DNA of 64,000 nt from Undibacterium hunanense (GTDB lineage Bacteria; Pseudomonadota; Gammaproteobacteria; Burkholderiales; Burkholderiaceae_D), in the NCBI RefSeq assembly GCF_014284335.1, contig NZ_JACOGF010000012.1, forward strand, positions 1-64,000, read 5' to 3'. A program made the position numbers and the translations under genes. Below, in pieces: positions 26,456 to 36,429 of this stretch (the first letter of the stretch is position 1; each line of letters opens with the position of its first letter). A model generated the notes under the pieces. That model was not told the origin of the DNA and did not search any database. It was given only the letters and a program-made list of their open reading frames with translations.

Positions 26456-27106
26456 TTACAGGCTGAAATGCGAAACCGGTGCCGCACCAACAGCAGGGGC
26501 AACCACGGTTTCAAACAAATTGCGTGTCGATACATCAGTGCCGGAAGTACGGGTCTGCAACTGCGCAGTCAGAGTAGGCAACTGGCCAACAAACGCCAGC
26601 AGACGGCCACCGGTATTCAATTGCTTTTGCAATTGTTCGGGTACTTGTTCCAGACCGCCGGCGATGACGATGGCGTCATAGGTGCCGGTATGTTTGAAAC
26701 TGAATGCATCTGCCAATACGACATCCACATTGCTTACATGGTTGTTCGCCAGATTGCCGATAGCCAGGTCACGCAAGTCTGAAGATGATTCCAGCACCGT
26801 GACATGACGCGCGCGGTAAGCCAGCAGCGCTGCCAGGTAACCATTGCCAGCGCCGATCAGTAATACTGTTTCCTGTTTTTTCAGGGCCAGTTCTTCCAGG
26901 ATGCGGGCTTCCAGTTTTGGTGTCATGGCCTTGCTGCCATCGGGCAAAGGCAGTTCCGTGTCAAAAAACGCCAGGCTTTTTTGTTCTGCCGGAAAATAAT
27001 CTTCACGCTTGACAACAATCAGCATGTCCAGCACTTCCTGGTTCAAGACATTCCATGGGCGGATTTGTTGCTCTATCATGTTGAAGCGGGCTTTTTCGAT
27101 GTTCAT
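26456..27106 (-). CDS. Protein-L-isoaspartate O-methyltransferase family
   Basis: 216 residues from the ATG at 27106 (MNIEKARFNMIEQQIRPW); an upstream TTG is possible but unlikely. The SAM-binding motif I is VLLIGAGNGYLAALLA, and the N-terminal MIEQQIRPWNVLN replaces the usual region of the repair enzyme. This subfamily lies beside tolC in many betaproteobacteria and may not methylate isoaspartate; the substrate is unknown. It is followed by rhodanese and tolC on the same strand. Confidence 0.83.
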   Translation of the reverse strand: MNIEKARFNMIEQQIRPWNVLNQEVLDMLIVVKREDYFPAEQKSLAFFDTELPLPDGSKAMTPKLEARILEELALKKQETVLLIGAGNGYLAALLAYRARHVTVLESSSDLRDLAIGNLANNHVSNVDVVLADAFSFKHTGTYDAIVIAGGLEQVPEQLQKQLNTGGRLLAFVGQLPTLTAQLQTRTSGTDVSTRNLFETVVAPAVGAAPVSHFSL

Positions 27107-27148
27107 GTCTTTACTCGATTGCAAAATTAATAGGGAACCGGCATTTTA

Positions 27149-30100
27149 TCAAAGCACTTGGGCAGTTTGACGATTACCGCGCCATTTTTGCGTAATCCAC
27201 AGGCCCAAATCATCCAGATAGGTGTAAATCACCGGCACAACCACCAAAGTCAGCAATGACGAAGTGATAATCCCACCTATTACTGCCTGGCCCATCGGTG
27301 CACGCTGCTCGGAACCTTCTGACAGGGCAAAAGCCAGTGGCACCATGCCAAACACCATCGCCAGCGTCGTCATCAGGATGGGGCGCAGGCGCACATGCGC
27401 AGCTTCCAGCAGTGCTTCCATGCGATCCATGCCATCTTTTCTTGCCTGATTGGCAAAATCTACCAGCAAAATGGCATTCTTGGTAACCAATCCCATGAGC
27501 ATGATGAAACCGATGATGGAAAACATGTTCAGCGTTGAACGGAAGAACATCAGGGCCAGGAATACGCCAATCAAAGTCATGGGCAAAGCCGACATGATGG
27601 CTACAGGCTGCAGGAAGCTGGCAAACTGCGACGCCAGTATCATGTAAATGAAAATTACTGCCAGGGCCAGCGCTGACAGGGCATAACCAAAGGATTCGGT
27701 CATGTTCTTGGTCGCGCCACCCATCTTGTAGCGATAGCCGGGCTGCCATTGCATGCCTTCCAGCACTTTTTTGACTTCAGCACTGACTTCACCGGCAGAA
27801 CGCCCCACCACATTGGCAGACAGTTCGACTTCACGGTTCAAATCACGACGATTGATCTGATTGGCACCGGTCGATGGTTTGATATCAGCTACCTGGCGCA
27901 AGGGCACCATCTTTGGCGAGCCGTCGGCATTCGTCTGTGAACTGGTCAGCATGAGACGCGACAGGTCTTCGGCATTATTCCTGTCGTTGGGTGACAGACG
28001 TACCGTGACATCATAGTTTTCATCATCCGGCGCCCGCCAGGTGGTGGCGATTTCACCTGCCAGCAAAGGCCGCAGGGCACCGCCTATCTGGGCCACACCC
28101 ACACCCAGGTCAGCCCCGATATCACGGCGTGGCTGTACCGAGATGGTTGGTTTTTGTGCCTTCAGACTGGAATCAAGATCAACCAGGCCAGGAATCGTGC
28201 GCAATTTTTCCTGCACCTGTTCCGATAATTTACCCAGTTCCACCAGGTCACTGCCTTGCAGGCTGAAACGCAGGTTCTTGTTATCACCACCCACGCCATC
28301 CAGCGCACCGATGTGGGTGACGGTAATACCGGCAATCTGGCTCAAACGTGCGCGCAACGGCACCGACATCTGCACCGTCGATCTGGCCCTGTCCTTGCGT
28401 GGCACCAGACGGATAAAAGTGGTCACATAATTTTTGCCCTGCGCCGCACCGGTGTTCACGGTGCTGTAGGTATCCAGTACTTCCGGGAATTCCTTGACCA
28501 CGGCTTCCACCTGATGCACCTTGGTTTCTGTCAGTTCCAGCGATGAACCTACCGGTGTGTAATAGGTGACGCCGGTTTCAGAGTAATCCGCCTGTGGCAC
28601 GAATTCAGAACCGATCAGACCAGTGCCGGGTATCGCCAGCCCCAGGAAAAAAGTCAGGGCCGCGATCAGCAGGGTTTTGACGCGGTGCCTGAGCGACCAG
28701 CGCAGCATGACCTGATAGCCACGCGAAAACCATTGCACACCACGTTCAAACTGTTCCAGCACACGGCCTATGCTATTCGCATACCAGCCTTTGCGAATGG
28801 GCTTGCCGTTTTCATCTGTCGCAGTGTGACCATGGGCATCCGGGTCAGGCCAGATGGATGACAGCATCGGGTCCAGTGTGAAAGACACGAACATGGAAAT
28901 CAGCACGGCAGCCGTGACGGTAATGCCAAACTGATGGAAGAAACGACCAATGATGCCGCCCATGAAACCCACCGGCAAAAACACCGCAACGATGGAGAAA
29001 GTCGTCGCCAGCACGGCCAGACCGATTTCTGCCGTGCCTTCCAGCGCAGCAGTATGGTGATCCTTGAATTTGCCATTCACCTTCATGCCGGCATGACGCA
29101 CGATGTTTTCACGCACCACGATAGCATCATCAATCAGCAAACCCACACATAGCGACAGGGCCATCAGGGTAATCATGTTGATGGTGAAGCCAAACATGTC
29201 CATGAACAGGAAGGTGCCTATCAGTGCAACCGGCAGGGTCAGGCCGGTGATGACCGTGGAACGCCAGGAATTCAGGAACAGGAAAACAATCAATACTGTC
29301 AGTGCGGCCCCTTCTATCAGGGTACGGCGGACATTTTCCACACCCACACGTATCTGGCGGGAACCATCCTTGATGACCTGCACCCTGACACCGGGATACT
29401 GCGCCTTCAACTGCGGTTCCAGTGCCTTCAGCGCCTCAGTCAGTCCGTTGGCTACTTCTATGGTGTTTTGCCCCTGGGCTTTCAGGATATCCAGCGCCAC
29501 GGTACGCTGGCCGTTATACAGGGCCAGACTCTCTTGTTCTTCCTGCCCATCCAGTACGGTCGCCACCTGCGACAGCAAGACCGGTTGTCCGCCACGACGG
29601 GCAACGATGATGCGGCCAAAGTCTTGCGGATTCTGGATGCGGCCCTGTATCTGTACCACTTTTTCATTGTCCAGCGCACGGATGGCACCGGTAGGCAATT
29701 CCTGGTTTTCATTACGCAAGGCAGTGATGACCTGATCCACGCCCAGCCCCAGTGCCTCAAGCTCATTCGGTTTCAGGTAAATCTTGATCTCGCGTTTGAC
29801 ACCACCGACCAGGGTGACAGAGCCGACACCACGTACATTTTCCAGACGCTTTTTGACCAGTTGATCACCGATGGTGGTCAGCTCGCGGAAATCGCGTTTC
29901 TTGATTTTGTCGTCATTCGTTACCGATACGGAAAAGATGGGCTTGTCCGAAGGATCGTAGCGGGTGACGCGTGGTTCCTTGACTTCTTTACGGAAGGTGG
30001 ATTTGATCAGCGCTACTTTTTCACGCACGTCCTGCGCAGCCTGTGCCGGGTCTATCGTGAGGTCAAATTCCAGGATGACCACCGACGTACCTTCATACGA

Positions 30101-30349
30101 ACGCGACGTCAGTGCGCTGATACCATTGATGGTGTTGACGGTTTCTTCCACCTTGCGCGTCACATCCGATTCGATGGTTTCCGGCGAAGCACCTGGATAA
30201 TCAGTCTGGATGACGACCACCGGAAAGGTAATGTCAGGAAATTGATCAACCCGCAGGCGCTGATATGAAAACAGGCCAAGCACCACAAAAGCCACCATCA
30301 TCATGGTAGCCAGCACCGGATTGCCTATACTGATACGTGTGAACCACAT
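27149..30349 (-). CDS. RND (HAE1-type) efflux permease
   Basis: 1066-residue inner-membrane proton/drug antiporter. Twelve membrane helices with two large periplasmic loops are evident. The N-terminus is [20 protein letters not shown], the proton-relay Asp pair sits in [16 protein letters not shown] of helix 4, and [18 protein letters not shown] and the C-terminal [20 protein letters not shown] are typical. It begins 2 bp after the adaptor stop, so both are one transcript; TolC completes the pump 1 kb downstream. Substrates are not predictable. Confidence 0.94.
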   Translation of the reverse strand: MWFTRISIGNPVLATMMMVAFVVLGLFSYQRLRVDQFPDITFPVVVIQTDYPGASPETIESDVTRKVEETVNTINGISALTSRSYEGTSVVILEFDLTIDPAQAAQDVREKVALIKSTFRKEVKEPRVTRYDPSDKPIFSVSVTNDDKIKKRDFRELTTIGDQLVKKRLENVRGVGSVTLVGGVKREIKIYLKPNELEALGLGVDQVITALRNENQELPTGAIRALDNEKVVQIQGRIQNPQDFGRIIVARRGGQPVLLSQVATVLDGQEEQESLALYNGQRTVALDILKAQGQNTIEVANGLTEALKALEPQLKAQYPGVRVQVIKDGSRQIRVGVENVRRTLIEGAALTVLIVFLFLNSWRSTVITGLTLPVALIGTFLFMDMFGFTINMITLMALSLCVGLLIDDAIVVRENIVRHAGMKVNGKFKDHHTAALEGTAEIGLAVLATTFSIVAVFLPVGFMGGIIGRFFHQFGITVTAAVLISMFVSFTLDPMLSSIWPDPDAHGHTATDENGKPIRKGWYANSIGRVLEQFERGVQWFSRGYQVMLRWSLRHRVKTLLIAALTFFLGLAIPGTGLIGSEFVPQADYSETGVTYYTPVGSSLELTETKVHQVEAVVKEFPEVLDTYSTVNTGAAQGKNYVTTFIRLVPRKDRARSTVQMSVPLRARLSQIAGITVTHIGALDGVGGDNKNLRFSLQGSDLVELGKLSEQVQEKLRTIPGLVDLDSSLKAQKPTISVQPRRDIGADLGVGVAQIGGALRPLLAGEIATTWRAPDDENYDVTVRLSPNDRNNAEDLSRLMLTSSQTNADGSPKMVPLRQVADIKPSTGANQINRRDLNREVELSANVVGRSAGEVSAEVKKVLEGMQWQPGYRYKMGGATKNMTESFGYALSALALAVIFIYMILASQFASFLQPVAIMSALPMTLIGVFLALMFFRSTLNMFSIIGFIMLMGLVTKNAILLVDFANQARKDGMDRMEALLEAAHVRLRPILMTTLAMVFGMVPLAFALSEGSEQRAPMGQAVIGGIITSSLLTLVVVPVIYTYLDDLGLWITQKWRGNRQTAQVL

Positions 30350-30351
30350 GC

Positions 30352-31509
30352 TTACACCTTGCCTGTGGCGGTTATCAGTTTGACGGCAACACCGGCACGC
30401 AAGCGTCCCAGGTTGGCCTTAACAATGCGGGCATCCGGCGTCAGACCTGCGGTGATTTCAACCACGGTCTGGCCCTTGCTGTCACCACGCAAACCCAGTT
30501 TCACCGGCTTTTGCTGCAAGACATTGTTTTCTATCGCATACACAAAAGCCTGCTCAGCTTCATACTGTATGGCAGTGTCCGGCACGGTGAGTACGTCGGA
30601 TTTTTTATCTACCACCAGTTGCGCCTCGCCGAACATGCCGGCACGCAATACCGTATCGGGATTGGCAACCTGCACATAGGCCATGATGGAACGCGAACCG
30701 GCAGTCGTGGACGGATTGATCCTGACGACTTTGCCTTCCACCGCCGCAGTCACACCTTCGATTTTCAATTGCACTGCCTGACCGATGCGGATGCTGGCAA
30801 TATCCTGGGTCGGTACCGGCGCTTCCATTTCAAGCACGCGCAAATCGACCACATCCAGCAGGCGATTATCGGGGGATATCTTTTCGCCAGGCTGCACCAT
30901 GCGGCTGCTGACCATGCCGTTAATCGGCGCCCGGATGACGGTATCTGCCAGAGCTTTCTGTGCCACAGCCAGCGCACCTTTGGCGCTATCGACATTGGCT
31001 ACCGCTATCGCATACTGATTATTGGTATTGTCGTAGGCATTCTTGGAAATGAAACTCTTGTCGAGCAAGGCGCGGTTATTGTCGCGCGCAGTGCGGGCGA
31101 TTTCAAGTTGCCCCTGGGCTGCAGCCAGCGCACCGCGTGCCTGTTCCTGCCGCGCCAGATAATCGCTGCTATCCATCTTCACCAGTATCTGGCCCGCCTG
31201 CACGGCCTCACCTTCGCGCACCAGCACTTCGGTGATGTCACCTGCCACTTTGGCTTTGACCGCAGCCTGATTCACTGCACGCAAAGCGCCTGACAATACC
31301 AGCAATTTTCTGACTTCGGCAGTTTTGACTTCGGTAATATCGGCTGGTAAAAATTCCAGTACCTGCACTGCTGTGCTGGCACTGACAGTCGCTGCAGTCG
31401 TTGCATTAGCGGCAGCAGTAGTCCCCTGCGATTTTCTTTTGGCCAGCAGCAGGCCTGCTGCCAGCAGCACCACTACAGCGATGATCCAGAATGTCCTGCG
31501 CTTTAACAT
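30352..31509 (-). CDS. RND efflux periplasmic adaptor (membrane-fusion protein)
   Basis: 385 residues from the ATG at 31509 (MLKRRTFWIIAVVVLLAAG); a TTG five codons earlier is less likely. One N-terminal membrane anchor is followed by the barrel-sandwich lipoyl halves (VKAKVAGDITEVLVREGEAV and ADTVIRAPINGMVSSRMVQPGEKI) around a coiled-coil hairpin (about 115-185). A proline-free Ala/Thr-rich linker (about 25-50) is long. It couples the pump to TolC. Confidence 0.93.
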   Translation of the reverse strand: MLKRRTFWIIAVVVLLAAGLLLAKRKSQGTTAAANATTAATVSASTAVQVLEFLPADITEVKTAEVRKLLVLSGALRAVNQAAVKAKVAGDITEVLVREGEAVQAGQILVKMDSSDYLARQEQARGALAAAQGQLEIARTARDNNRALLDKSFISKNAYDNTNNQYAIAVANVDSAKGALAVAQKALADTVIRAPINGMVSSRMVQPGEKISPDNRLLDVVDLRVLEMEAPVPTQDIASIRIGQAVQLKIEGVTAAVEGKVVRINPSTTAGSRSIMAYVQVANPDTVLRAGMFGEAQLVVDKKSDVLTVPDTAIQYEAEQAFVYAIENNVLQQKPVKLGLRGDSKGQTVVEITAGLTPDARIVKANLGRLRAGVAVKLITATGKV

Positions 31510-31587
31510 GATTGTTTTTTCCAAAAAGTAATTGTTTCAAGACCTGGAAACATGGGCAACAAGTCCCCAGGATCAGATGAAACCCTG

Positions 31588-31618
31588 ACTTTAATGCCTG
31601 ACACTGTGTAAGGGTCAA
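31588..31618 (-). promoter_or_regulatory. Promoter of the RND operon with 19-bp spacer and dyad (MerR-like geometry)
   Basis: On the minus strand -35 TTGACC (31613-31618) and -10 TAAAGT (31588-31593) are separated by 19 bp. The spacer is filled by the near-palindrome CCTTACACAGTGTCAGG (31597-31613). An over-long spacer with a central dyad is the signature of promoters activated by MerR-family proteins. No merR gene is present in this window. It lies about 80 bp upstream of the adaptor ATG. Confidence 0.6.
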
Positions 31619-31745
31619 GCAGCGCATCTATATATAACTGGACCTAAGCAAAACCGCCGCAAACGCAACCCGCATCATCCCGCGCAGGCATTGTCATGCT
31701 CGCGGCAGTTACACTCGAACCTTCTGGTGGTGCATCAAATTTTTT

Positions 31746-32372
31746 CTATATACGCAAGCTATGCAATGCGATTTCTATATAATGCTCAAGATAGGTATCC
31801 AGCTTGCCAGGATCAATTTGGCAGACACCTTGTGAATGCTTCCACATCATCATCATGATCACGGGTGCCGTCAGTATTCTGGCATCAATTTCCAGATCCA
31901 CCTGACGGAACTCACCGCGCTCCATGCCCCGACGCAACACTGTTTTCATCAGGTTTTCACCACGATCAACAACTTCTTCCTGATAAAACCTGGCCAGTTC
32001 GGGAAAATTCCCGGCTTCTGCCATCATCAGTTTCGGCAAACCGGATAACTTGGTATTGCCAACGTTGTCCCACCAGGTATGCGTGATCAGGCGAAACAGC
32101 TCTTCGCTGCTGCCGTTAAACTGACCAATCGCATCCTCTGCCGCCCCAATCAAAGGCACGATGCTTTCCCTGACGACTGCCTTGAATAACTCTTCCTTGC
32201 TGGAAAAATACAAATACAAGGTACCTTTGGAAACGCCAGCAGTACGCGCCACGTCATCCAGACGTGTCGCAGCAAAACCGCGCTCGACAAACAGTTCAAG
32301 GGCAGCAGCAAGCAATTCTTGCGGGCGGGCATCCTTACGACGCTCCCATTTAGGCTTAAAAGGACATGACAT
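31746..32372 (-). CDS. TetR/AcrR-family regulator
   Basis: 208 residues. The N-terminal HTH (LLAAALELFVERGFAATRLDDVARTAGVSKGTLYLYFSSKEELF, about 20-63) is a textbook TetR domain; the C-terminal half with LDTYLEHYIEIALHSL is the ligand/dimer domain. It is transcribed in the same direction as the RND operon, 237 bp before the adaptor ATG, and presumably represses that operon. A likely auto-operator is at 32392-32409. Confidence 0.92.
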   Translation of the reverse strand: MSCPFKPKWERRKDARPQELLAAALELFVERGFAATRLDDVARTAGVSKGTLYLYFSSKEELFKAVVRESIVPLIGAAEDAIGQFNGSSEELFRLITHTWWDNVGNTKLSGLPKLMMAEAGNFPELARFYQEEVVDRGENLMKTVLRRGMERGEFRQVDLEIDARILTAPVIMMMMWKHSQGVCQIDPGKLDTYLEHYIEIALHSLRI

Positions 32373-32778
32373 TATAGCAATAAATCAATTAACTTACTTT
32401 TGAGTCAGTAATATAGTCCCCGTCCCTTTCAGCGTCAAGACAAACACCATCTCTCAGGCAGGCATTCTGACAAATCCAGGGGAAATTGGCCTGGCATTTG
32501 CGACAGACTGACGAAATCGGGGTTGGAAATGAGAAATAACTGGAATAAAAGTAAATAATGCCGCTTTTATATGCAGGTATCTGCCAAAGCACTATTTCCT
32601 GAATAAGTATTCATTGTGCAATACTTTTTATATGGAATTGCATGGCTGACGCGATGAGCCATCCTGCAGCTAGCTGAAGACATGCTCAAAATAAGACATG
32701 TTATTTGCCATGCGTATTCCAGGACATGTTGAACTGGTACTACAGCATTTCAACGTGCGGCAGGACCGGGGCACTGCG
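32373..32778. other. Intergenic region between tetR and the GH28 gene
   Basis: No gene seen. It holds the tetR promoter area with a candidate operator at 32392-32409. Short open frames on the minus strand beyond the GH28 stop do not resemble known proteins. Confidence 0.4.
32392..32409. promoter_or_regulatory. Candidate TetR operator
   Basis: acttacttttgagtcagt is an imperfect dyad (ACTTACT / AGTCAGT) 20 bp upstream of the tetR start, where TetR-type proteins commonly autoregulate. Confidence 0.35.
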
Positions 32779-34599
32779 TCACGCAGATAGCACTTCGTTG
32801 TAAACCTTGTTCGCAATGGTGACGTTACGCAATACCAGATCACGCACGTTATGGATGAACCACGCTTGCTTGTCATTTACCGGTGTGCCGAAATCACAGT
32901 CACTGATGGTCACGTTCGTAATGGGCGACACCACGGGCTTGTCCGGGCCGTTGTAACTGGATTTCAAGGGCCCGAGCAAGACTATCGCCTGATAGCAGGA
33001 ACGCGCGCCCTGATCAGTATTCACATTGCTGACTTTGACTCCGCTGATGTAGACATGCGATACCTGTGGCGACCGTATGCGCATCACGTCATCCCTGGGG
33101 GCGTAATCGCAATCGAAAGTAACGACCGCCCCACCGCCGACCGATGCACTGCGTGGCGGCACCTCGGAACCTGGCAACAAATTGGAAAAACTGGCCTTGG
33201 TCTGCACCCCGTTAGGCAAAGTCACATAGCGCACATACAGGTGACGCAAAAATCCGCCACGGTTCATATTGGTTTTCAGACGTATGGCAGTGCGCAGGGC
33301 ATCGCTGGCCCAGTGAAGATTGCGAAATTCCACATTCTGCACATAGATGTTTTCAATACCGCCAGCCATCTCGCTACCCAGCGTGACGCCGCCGTGACCG
33401 CTATTCATGATGGAATTCTGGATCACGATATTGCGTGTTACACCATACTGGATGTCGCGATTTTTGCCAGCCTTGATAGCAATGCAATCGTCGCCGGTAT
33501 TGAAGGTGCAGCCATCGACCAGCACGTTGTCGCAGCATTCCGGATCGAAACCATCACTGTTCGGGCCCATGCTGTTCATCTGTACATTGCGGAAGAGAAC
33601 ATTGCGGCAATTGACAGGATTGTGCAACCAGAACGGCGCAGCCTGCACCTGATAGCCTTGCAGTAATACATCGGTACAACCTATCAGCTGTATCATATGT
33701 GGCCGCAAGAAATGACCAAGACCAAAAATCCGGCGTTCAACCGGCACTCCTGCCTCAGACAAGGCGGGCAGGAAATAATGGTCGGAGCGCCAGCTTTCGC
33801 GGCCGCCTTCGATCAGCTTTGCCTGTTCTGGCGACAAACCGGGTGCCAGTGATTCCAGCGAAGCCGGATTGCGCGGATTAACCACGCTTTGCCTGTCATT
33901 CGCGGGTGCACCGTCTGCCTTGCGGCCGGCCCAGCCCCACCAGCAATCTTTACTGCCGGGAAAGGCAACGCCACCCTGACCATCCAGAATACTGGTGGCA
34001 TCTTCACCAGTGAGGGCGATGTTTTGCTGGCCATAGGCGTACACCAGCGGCGAAAAATTCAGACAGTCATTGCTTTGCCAGCGTGATAGCACCAGCTTTC
34101 CATTCGGGCCACAATCATAGTCGCCATGGCGTGCGTAGTCGGTTGGCTCATTGCTAAAAAACAGGTGGGCACCGGCAGCCAGATGCACATGTACATTCGA
34201 GCGCAGTACCATGGGGCCACAGCATAACCAGTTACCCTTTGGTATGAGTACGCGCCCACCACCAGTCGCATGGCAAGCCGCGATGGCTGCCGTAATCGCC
34301 GGATAAGAATCGGCAGCACCTGGTTTGGGTGCCTTGACCTTGCCACGCTCATCATGAGAGATGAAAGCATCCGCCTGCCCGACTTCGCATTCACTGGCAC
34401 CATAGGCGGTAATTACAAAGTCTTGCTGGCGAAAATTCAGTGTACGGGTGCAGCGGTCAATAATGGTTTGTGCTGCCTGCCATGGATCATCCTTGCTTGC
34501 GGCCAGTACGGGTTGAGACAGACTACTGGCCAGCACTGCACCTGCCTGCAGCAATCGGCGGCGTTTCTGATTGACCGGGTGCGCTTGATGTTTGTTCAC
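32779..34599 (-). CDS. GH28 polygalacturonase-like enzyme with Tat-type signal
   Basis: 606 residues. The N-terminal NQKRRRLLQAGAVLASSLSQ, with Arg-Arg ahead of a hydrophobic run, is a Tat-type signal. The parallel beta-helix catalytic core carries the GH28 motifs in order: MGPNSDGFDPECC (about 342-354), FNTGDDCIAIKAG with the two Asp, NSGHGGVTLGSE (the His), and the TAIRLKTNMN Arg-Lys. Family members cleave galacturonans or rhamnogalacturonans. The protein is longer than simple polygalacturonases, with an N-terminal extra region. Upstream is the LacI gene; no LacI operator was found at its own promoter. Confidence 0.9.
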   Translation of the reverse strand: MNKHQAHPVNQKRRRLLQAGAVLASSLSQPVLAASKDDPWQAAQTIIDRCTRTLNFRQQDFVITAYGASECEVGQADAFISHDERGKVKAPKPGAADSYPAITAAIAACHATGGGRVLIPKGNWLCCGPMVLRSNVHVHLAAGAHLFFSNEPTDYARHGDYDCGPNGKLVLSRWQSNDCLNFSPLVYAYGQQNIALTGEDATSILDGQGGVAFPGSKDCWWGWAGRKADGAPANDRQSVVNPRNPASLESLAPGLSPEQAKLIEGGRESWRSDHYFLPALSEAGVPVERRIFGLGHFLRPHMIQLIGCTDVLLQGYQVQAAPFWLHNPVNCRNVLFRNVQMNSMGPNSDGFDPECCDNVLVDGCTFNTGDDCIAIKAGKNRDIQYGVTRNIVIQNSIMNSGHGGVTLGSEMAGGIENIYVQNVEFRNLHWASDALRTAIRLKTNMNRGGFLRHLYVRYVTLPNGVQTKASFSNLLPGSEVPPRSASVGGGAVVTFDCDYAPRDDVMRIRSPQVSHVYISGVKVSNVNTDQGARSCYQAIVLLGPLKSSYNGPDKPVVSPITNVTISDCDFGTPVNDKQAWFIHNVRDLVLRNVTIANKVYNEVLSA

Positions 34600-35058
34600 T
34601 GTCTGCTCTCCATTTAGTTGTTATCGCGTTTTTTCGCTTTGGCGCCACCTGAGATGCTGAAAAAGAAAGCAGCCATTCAATCGTTACTGCTGCTGAGCTG
34701 GCCCCTTGATGCACAGGGCTTCTTCAGGCAAGTTGTACGATGTCCGATGTCGATGCGAGTTTAACCAAGATTTCCATGTTTTGCAAACAGACAAACAGCA
34801 ACCGGCCAGTTGCTGTCACTACCAGCGCATTCCAATAAGTGACCTGAAAAAATAGACACAAAGAATATGTATGAAGCTTCAAACGGCGTTGAAAGGCGAT
34901 GCGATACGTTGGCCGCTGGTTTCATGCCAGGAAGGATGAGAGTAGATAAAGCTGGCAGGCAGCAGGCTACCCATAGGCTTAAAAGACACCGTTCTGCGAC
35001 AGGAGGGCTTGCCCGAACTTGTTATAGCTTAGTTCAGCTTGGTTAAGTTTAGTTAAGC
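34600..35058. other. Intergenic region upstream of the GH28 gene
   Basis: 459 bp without a gene. It should contain the GH28 promoter. I looked for the TGAAAACGTTTTCA-type operators found near the other genes of the locus and found none. The tandem repeat at 35023-35061 marks the end of lacI. Confidence 0.5.
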
Positions 35059-35061
35059 TTA
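35023..35061 (-). repeat. 10-bp tandem repeat spanning the lacI stop codon
   Basis: On the minus strand ttaactaaac, ttaaccaagc, tgaactaagc repeat with a 10-bp period directly after the TAA of lacI. Confidence 0.7.
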
Positions 35062-36081
35062 TCTCAGGCGCCGAGTAGTTTCCCTGGCGATCAATTCCAG
35101 CCCTGGCAAGGTCAGGTCCACATCGGTTCCGCTGATCAAACCCAGCAGTGTCCTGGTGGCCAGCAAACCCATGTCATACAAAGGCTGGTGGATAGTCGTC
35201 AGGGGTGGCGTGGTATAGAGTGAACTGGGCAAATCATCGAAACCGATGAGGGAAATATCTTCCGGTACCCGTATGCCTTTTCTGTACAAACCCAGCCGCA
35301 CGCCATAGGCTGACAGGTCATTGGCAGCAAAGACGGCACTGAATTGCTGCTGGGTTTCGAGCAGGCGGTTGATCGCCATCAGGCCGCTGGCTTCATGGAA
35401 ATTACCTTCGACCACCAGGTTTTCTTCGAATGCGATATTCGATTCTTGCAGGGCACGCTGATAGCCCTCCTGCCGTTCCAGCGCATCCGTATTATTCGCA
35501 GGGCCAGTGACAAAGGCAATGCGTCTGTGACCCAGTTCGATCAGGTGACGGGTTGCCAGATAGGCACCATGCTCATTGTCAAGCTTGAAGCCCACTGCTG
35601 TCTTGCTTTGCAGGGCACGGCCAGTGGCGACGATCGGTTTGTCGCGGGCAAATTCCAATACCGTCTTGTCGGCAATGCGGCCAGACAGCAGGATGATGCC
35701 ATCCACCTTGCGCGCCAGCAGCAGCTTGATGCGTGCCGCCTCTTCTTCTGCATTCCAGTGACCACTGACGATGACGGATGCATAGCCTGTGCCTTTGAGC
35801 CCCTCATCCACACCATGCAGGGTTTCATCGAAGAAAGGGCTGGCAATATCCTGCACTACGATGCCTATGGTCATGGAACGGCCGCTTTTCAGGCCTTGCG
35901 CCAACTGGTTAGGCTCGAACTTCATTTCTGCGATGGCAGTTTCAACAGCTTTGCGCTTGTCTGGCGACACCTTGGCAGTACCATTGAGTATGCGCGACAC
36001 GGTGCTGGGTGAAACACCTGCTTCGCGTGCTACATCCAATAAAGTCACTGGCTCATTTTTTGTTCTATTTTTTTCGACCAC
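35059..36081 (-). CDS. LacI-family transcriptional regulator
   Basis: 340 residues. The HTH (VTLLDVAREAGVSPSTVSRI, about 12-31) and hinge helix (NQLAQGLKSGRS) are followed by the periplasmic-binding-type effector domain (MTIGIVVQDIASPFFDETLHG to the C-terminus). It probably binds the palindromes with the core AAAACGTTTT found ahead of this gene and in the halogenase/TonB receptor and GH1/MFS intergenic spaces, and thus controls the local carbohydrate regulon. The ligand is unknown. Confidence 0.93.
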   Translation of the reverse strand: MVEKNRTKNEPVTLLDVAREAGVSPSTVSRILNGTAKVSPDKRKAVETAIAEMKFEPNQLAQGLKSGRSMTIGIVVQDIASPFFDETLHGVDEGLKGTGYASVIVSGHWNAEEEAARIKLLLARKVDGIILLSGRIADKTVLEFARDKPIVATGRALQSKTAVGFKLDNEHGAYLATRHLIELGHRRIAFVTGPANNTDALERQEGYQRALQESNIAFEENLVVEGNFHEASGLMAINRLLETQQQFSAVFAANDLSAYGVRLGLYRKGIRVPEDISLIGFDDLPSSLYTTPPLTTIHQPLYDMGLLATRTLLGLISGTDVDLTLPGLELIARETTRRLR

Positions 36082-36248
36082 GCAATACCTTCCGTAGGGC
36101 GGGATGATTCTTTGGAAAGATCATTGTTAAACACATAGGACTCAGGCAAAGTTGTTCCAGCAAGGCGAAGTACACCAGCAGTACAAACAGTACGGCCGTA
36201 CAGCCAGAAGCTATAAGGCTTTAGGGCAATTTTACGTAAGTCTTACTA

Positions 36249-36262
36249 TGAAAAGCTTTTCA
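36249..36262. promoter_or_regulatory. LacI-type operator upstream of lacI
   Basis: TGAAAAGCTTTTCA, a perfect 14-bp palindrome, 168 bp before the lacI start. It fits autoregulation. Confidence 0.65.
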
Positions 36263-36361
36263 CAATCAGGATAGCACGCTTCTTTTCAAATGAGCAAACG
36301 CCGGTACTTCCAATCAGCTTTTGCTCATGATTACTCATCAAAAGAGGCCAGACCAATTTGC

Positions 36362-36393
36362 GGCGTCATAAGGACGTCATAAGGGCGTCATTG
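36362..36393 (-). repeat. 11-12-bp tandem repeat downstream of the halogenase stop
   Basis: cgtcataagga, cgtcataaggg, cgtcattg follow one another 37 bp beyond the stop of the halogenase gene. Confidence 0.65.
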
Positions 36394-36429
36394 CAGTCGG
36401 CCCAGGCAGCAAACATCCTGACAGCCTGA

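Larger units (their letters stand above)
36082..36429. other. Intergenic region upstream of lacI, downstream of the halogenase gene
   Basis: No gene. Contains the palindromic operator at 36249-36262 and a tandem repeat (36362-36393) just downstream of the halogenase stop. Confidence 0.5.

Noticed and set aside
29468..30268. Long plus-strand frame opposite the RND permease
   Set aside because: Antisense shadow of a conserved gene, without ribosome-binding site or homology.
32670..32876. 68-codon minus-strand frame beyond the GH28 stop
   Set aside because: Partly overlaps GH28 in another frame; the short QFNMSWNTHGK-like peptide in a neighbouring frame hinted at a lost gene end, but there is too little sequence to support a pseudogene.
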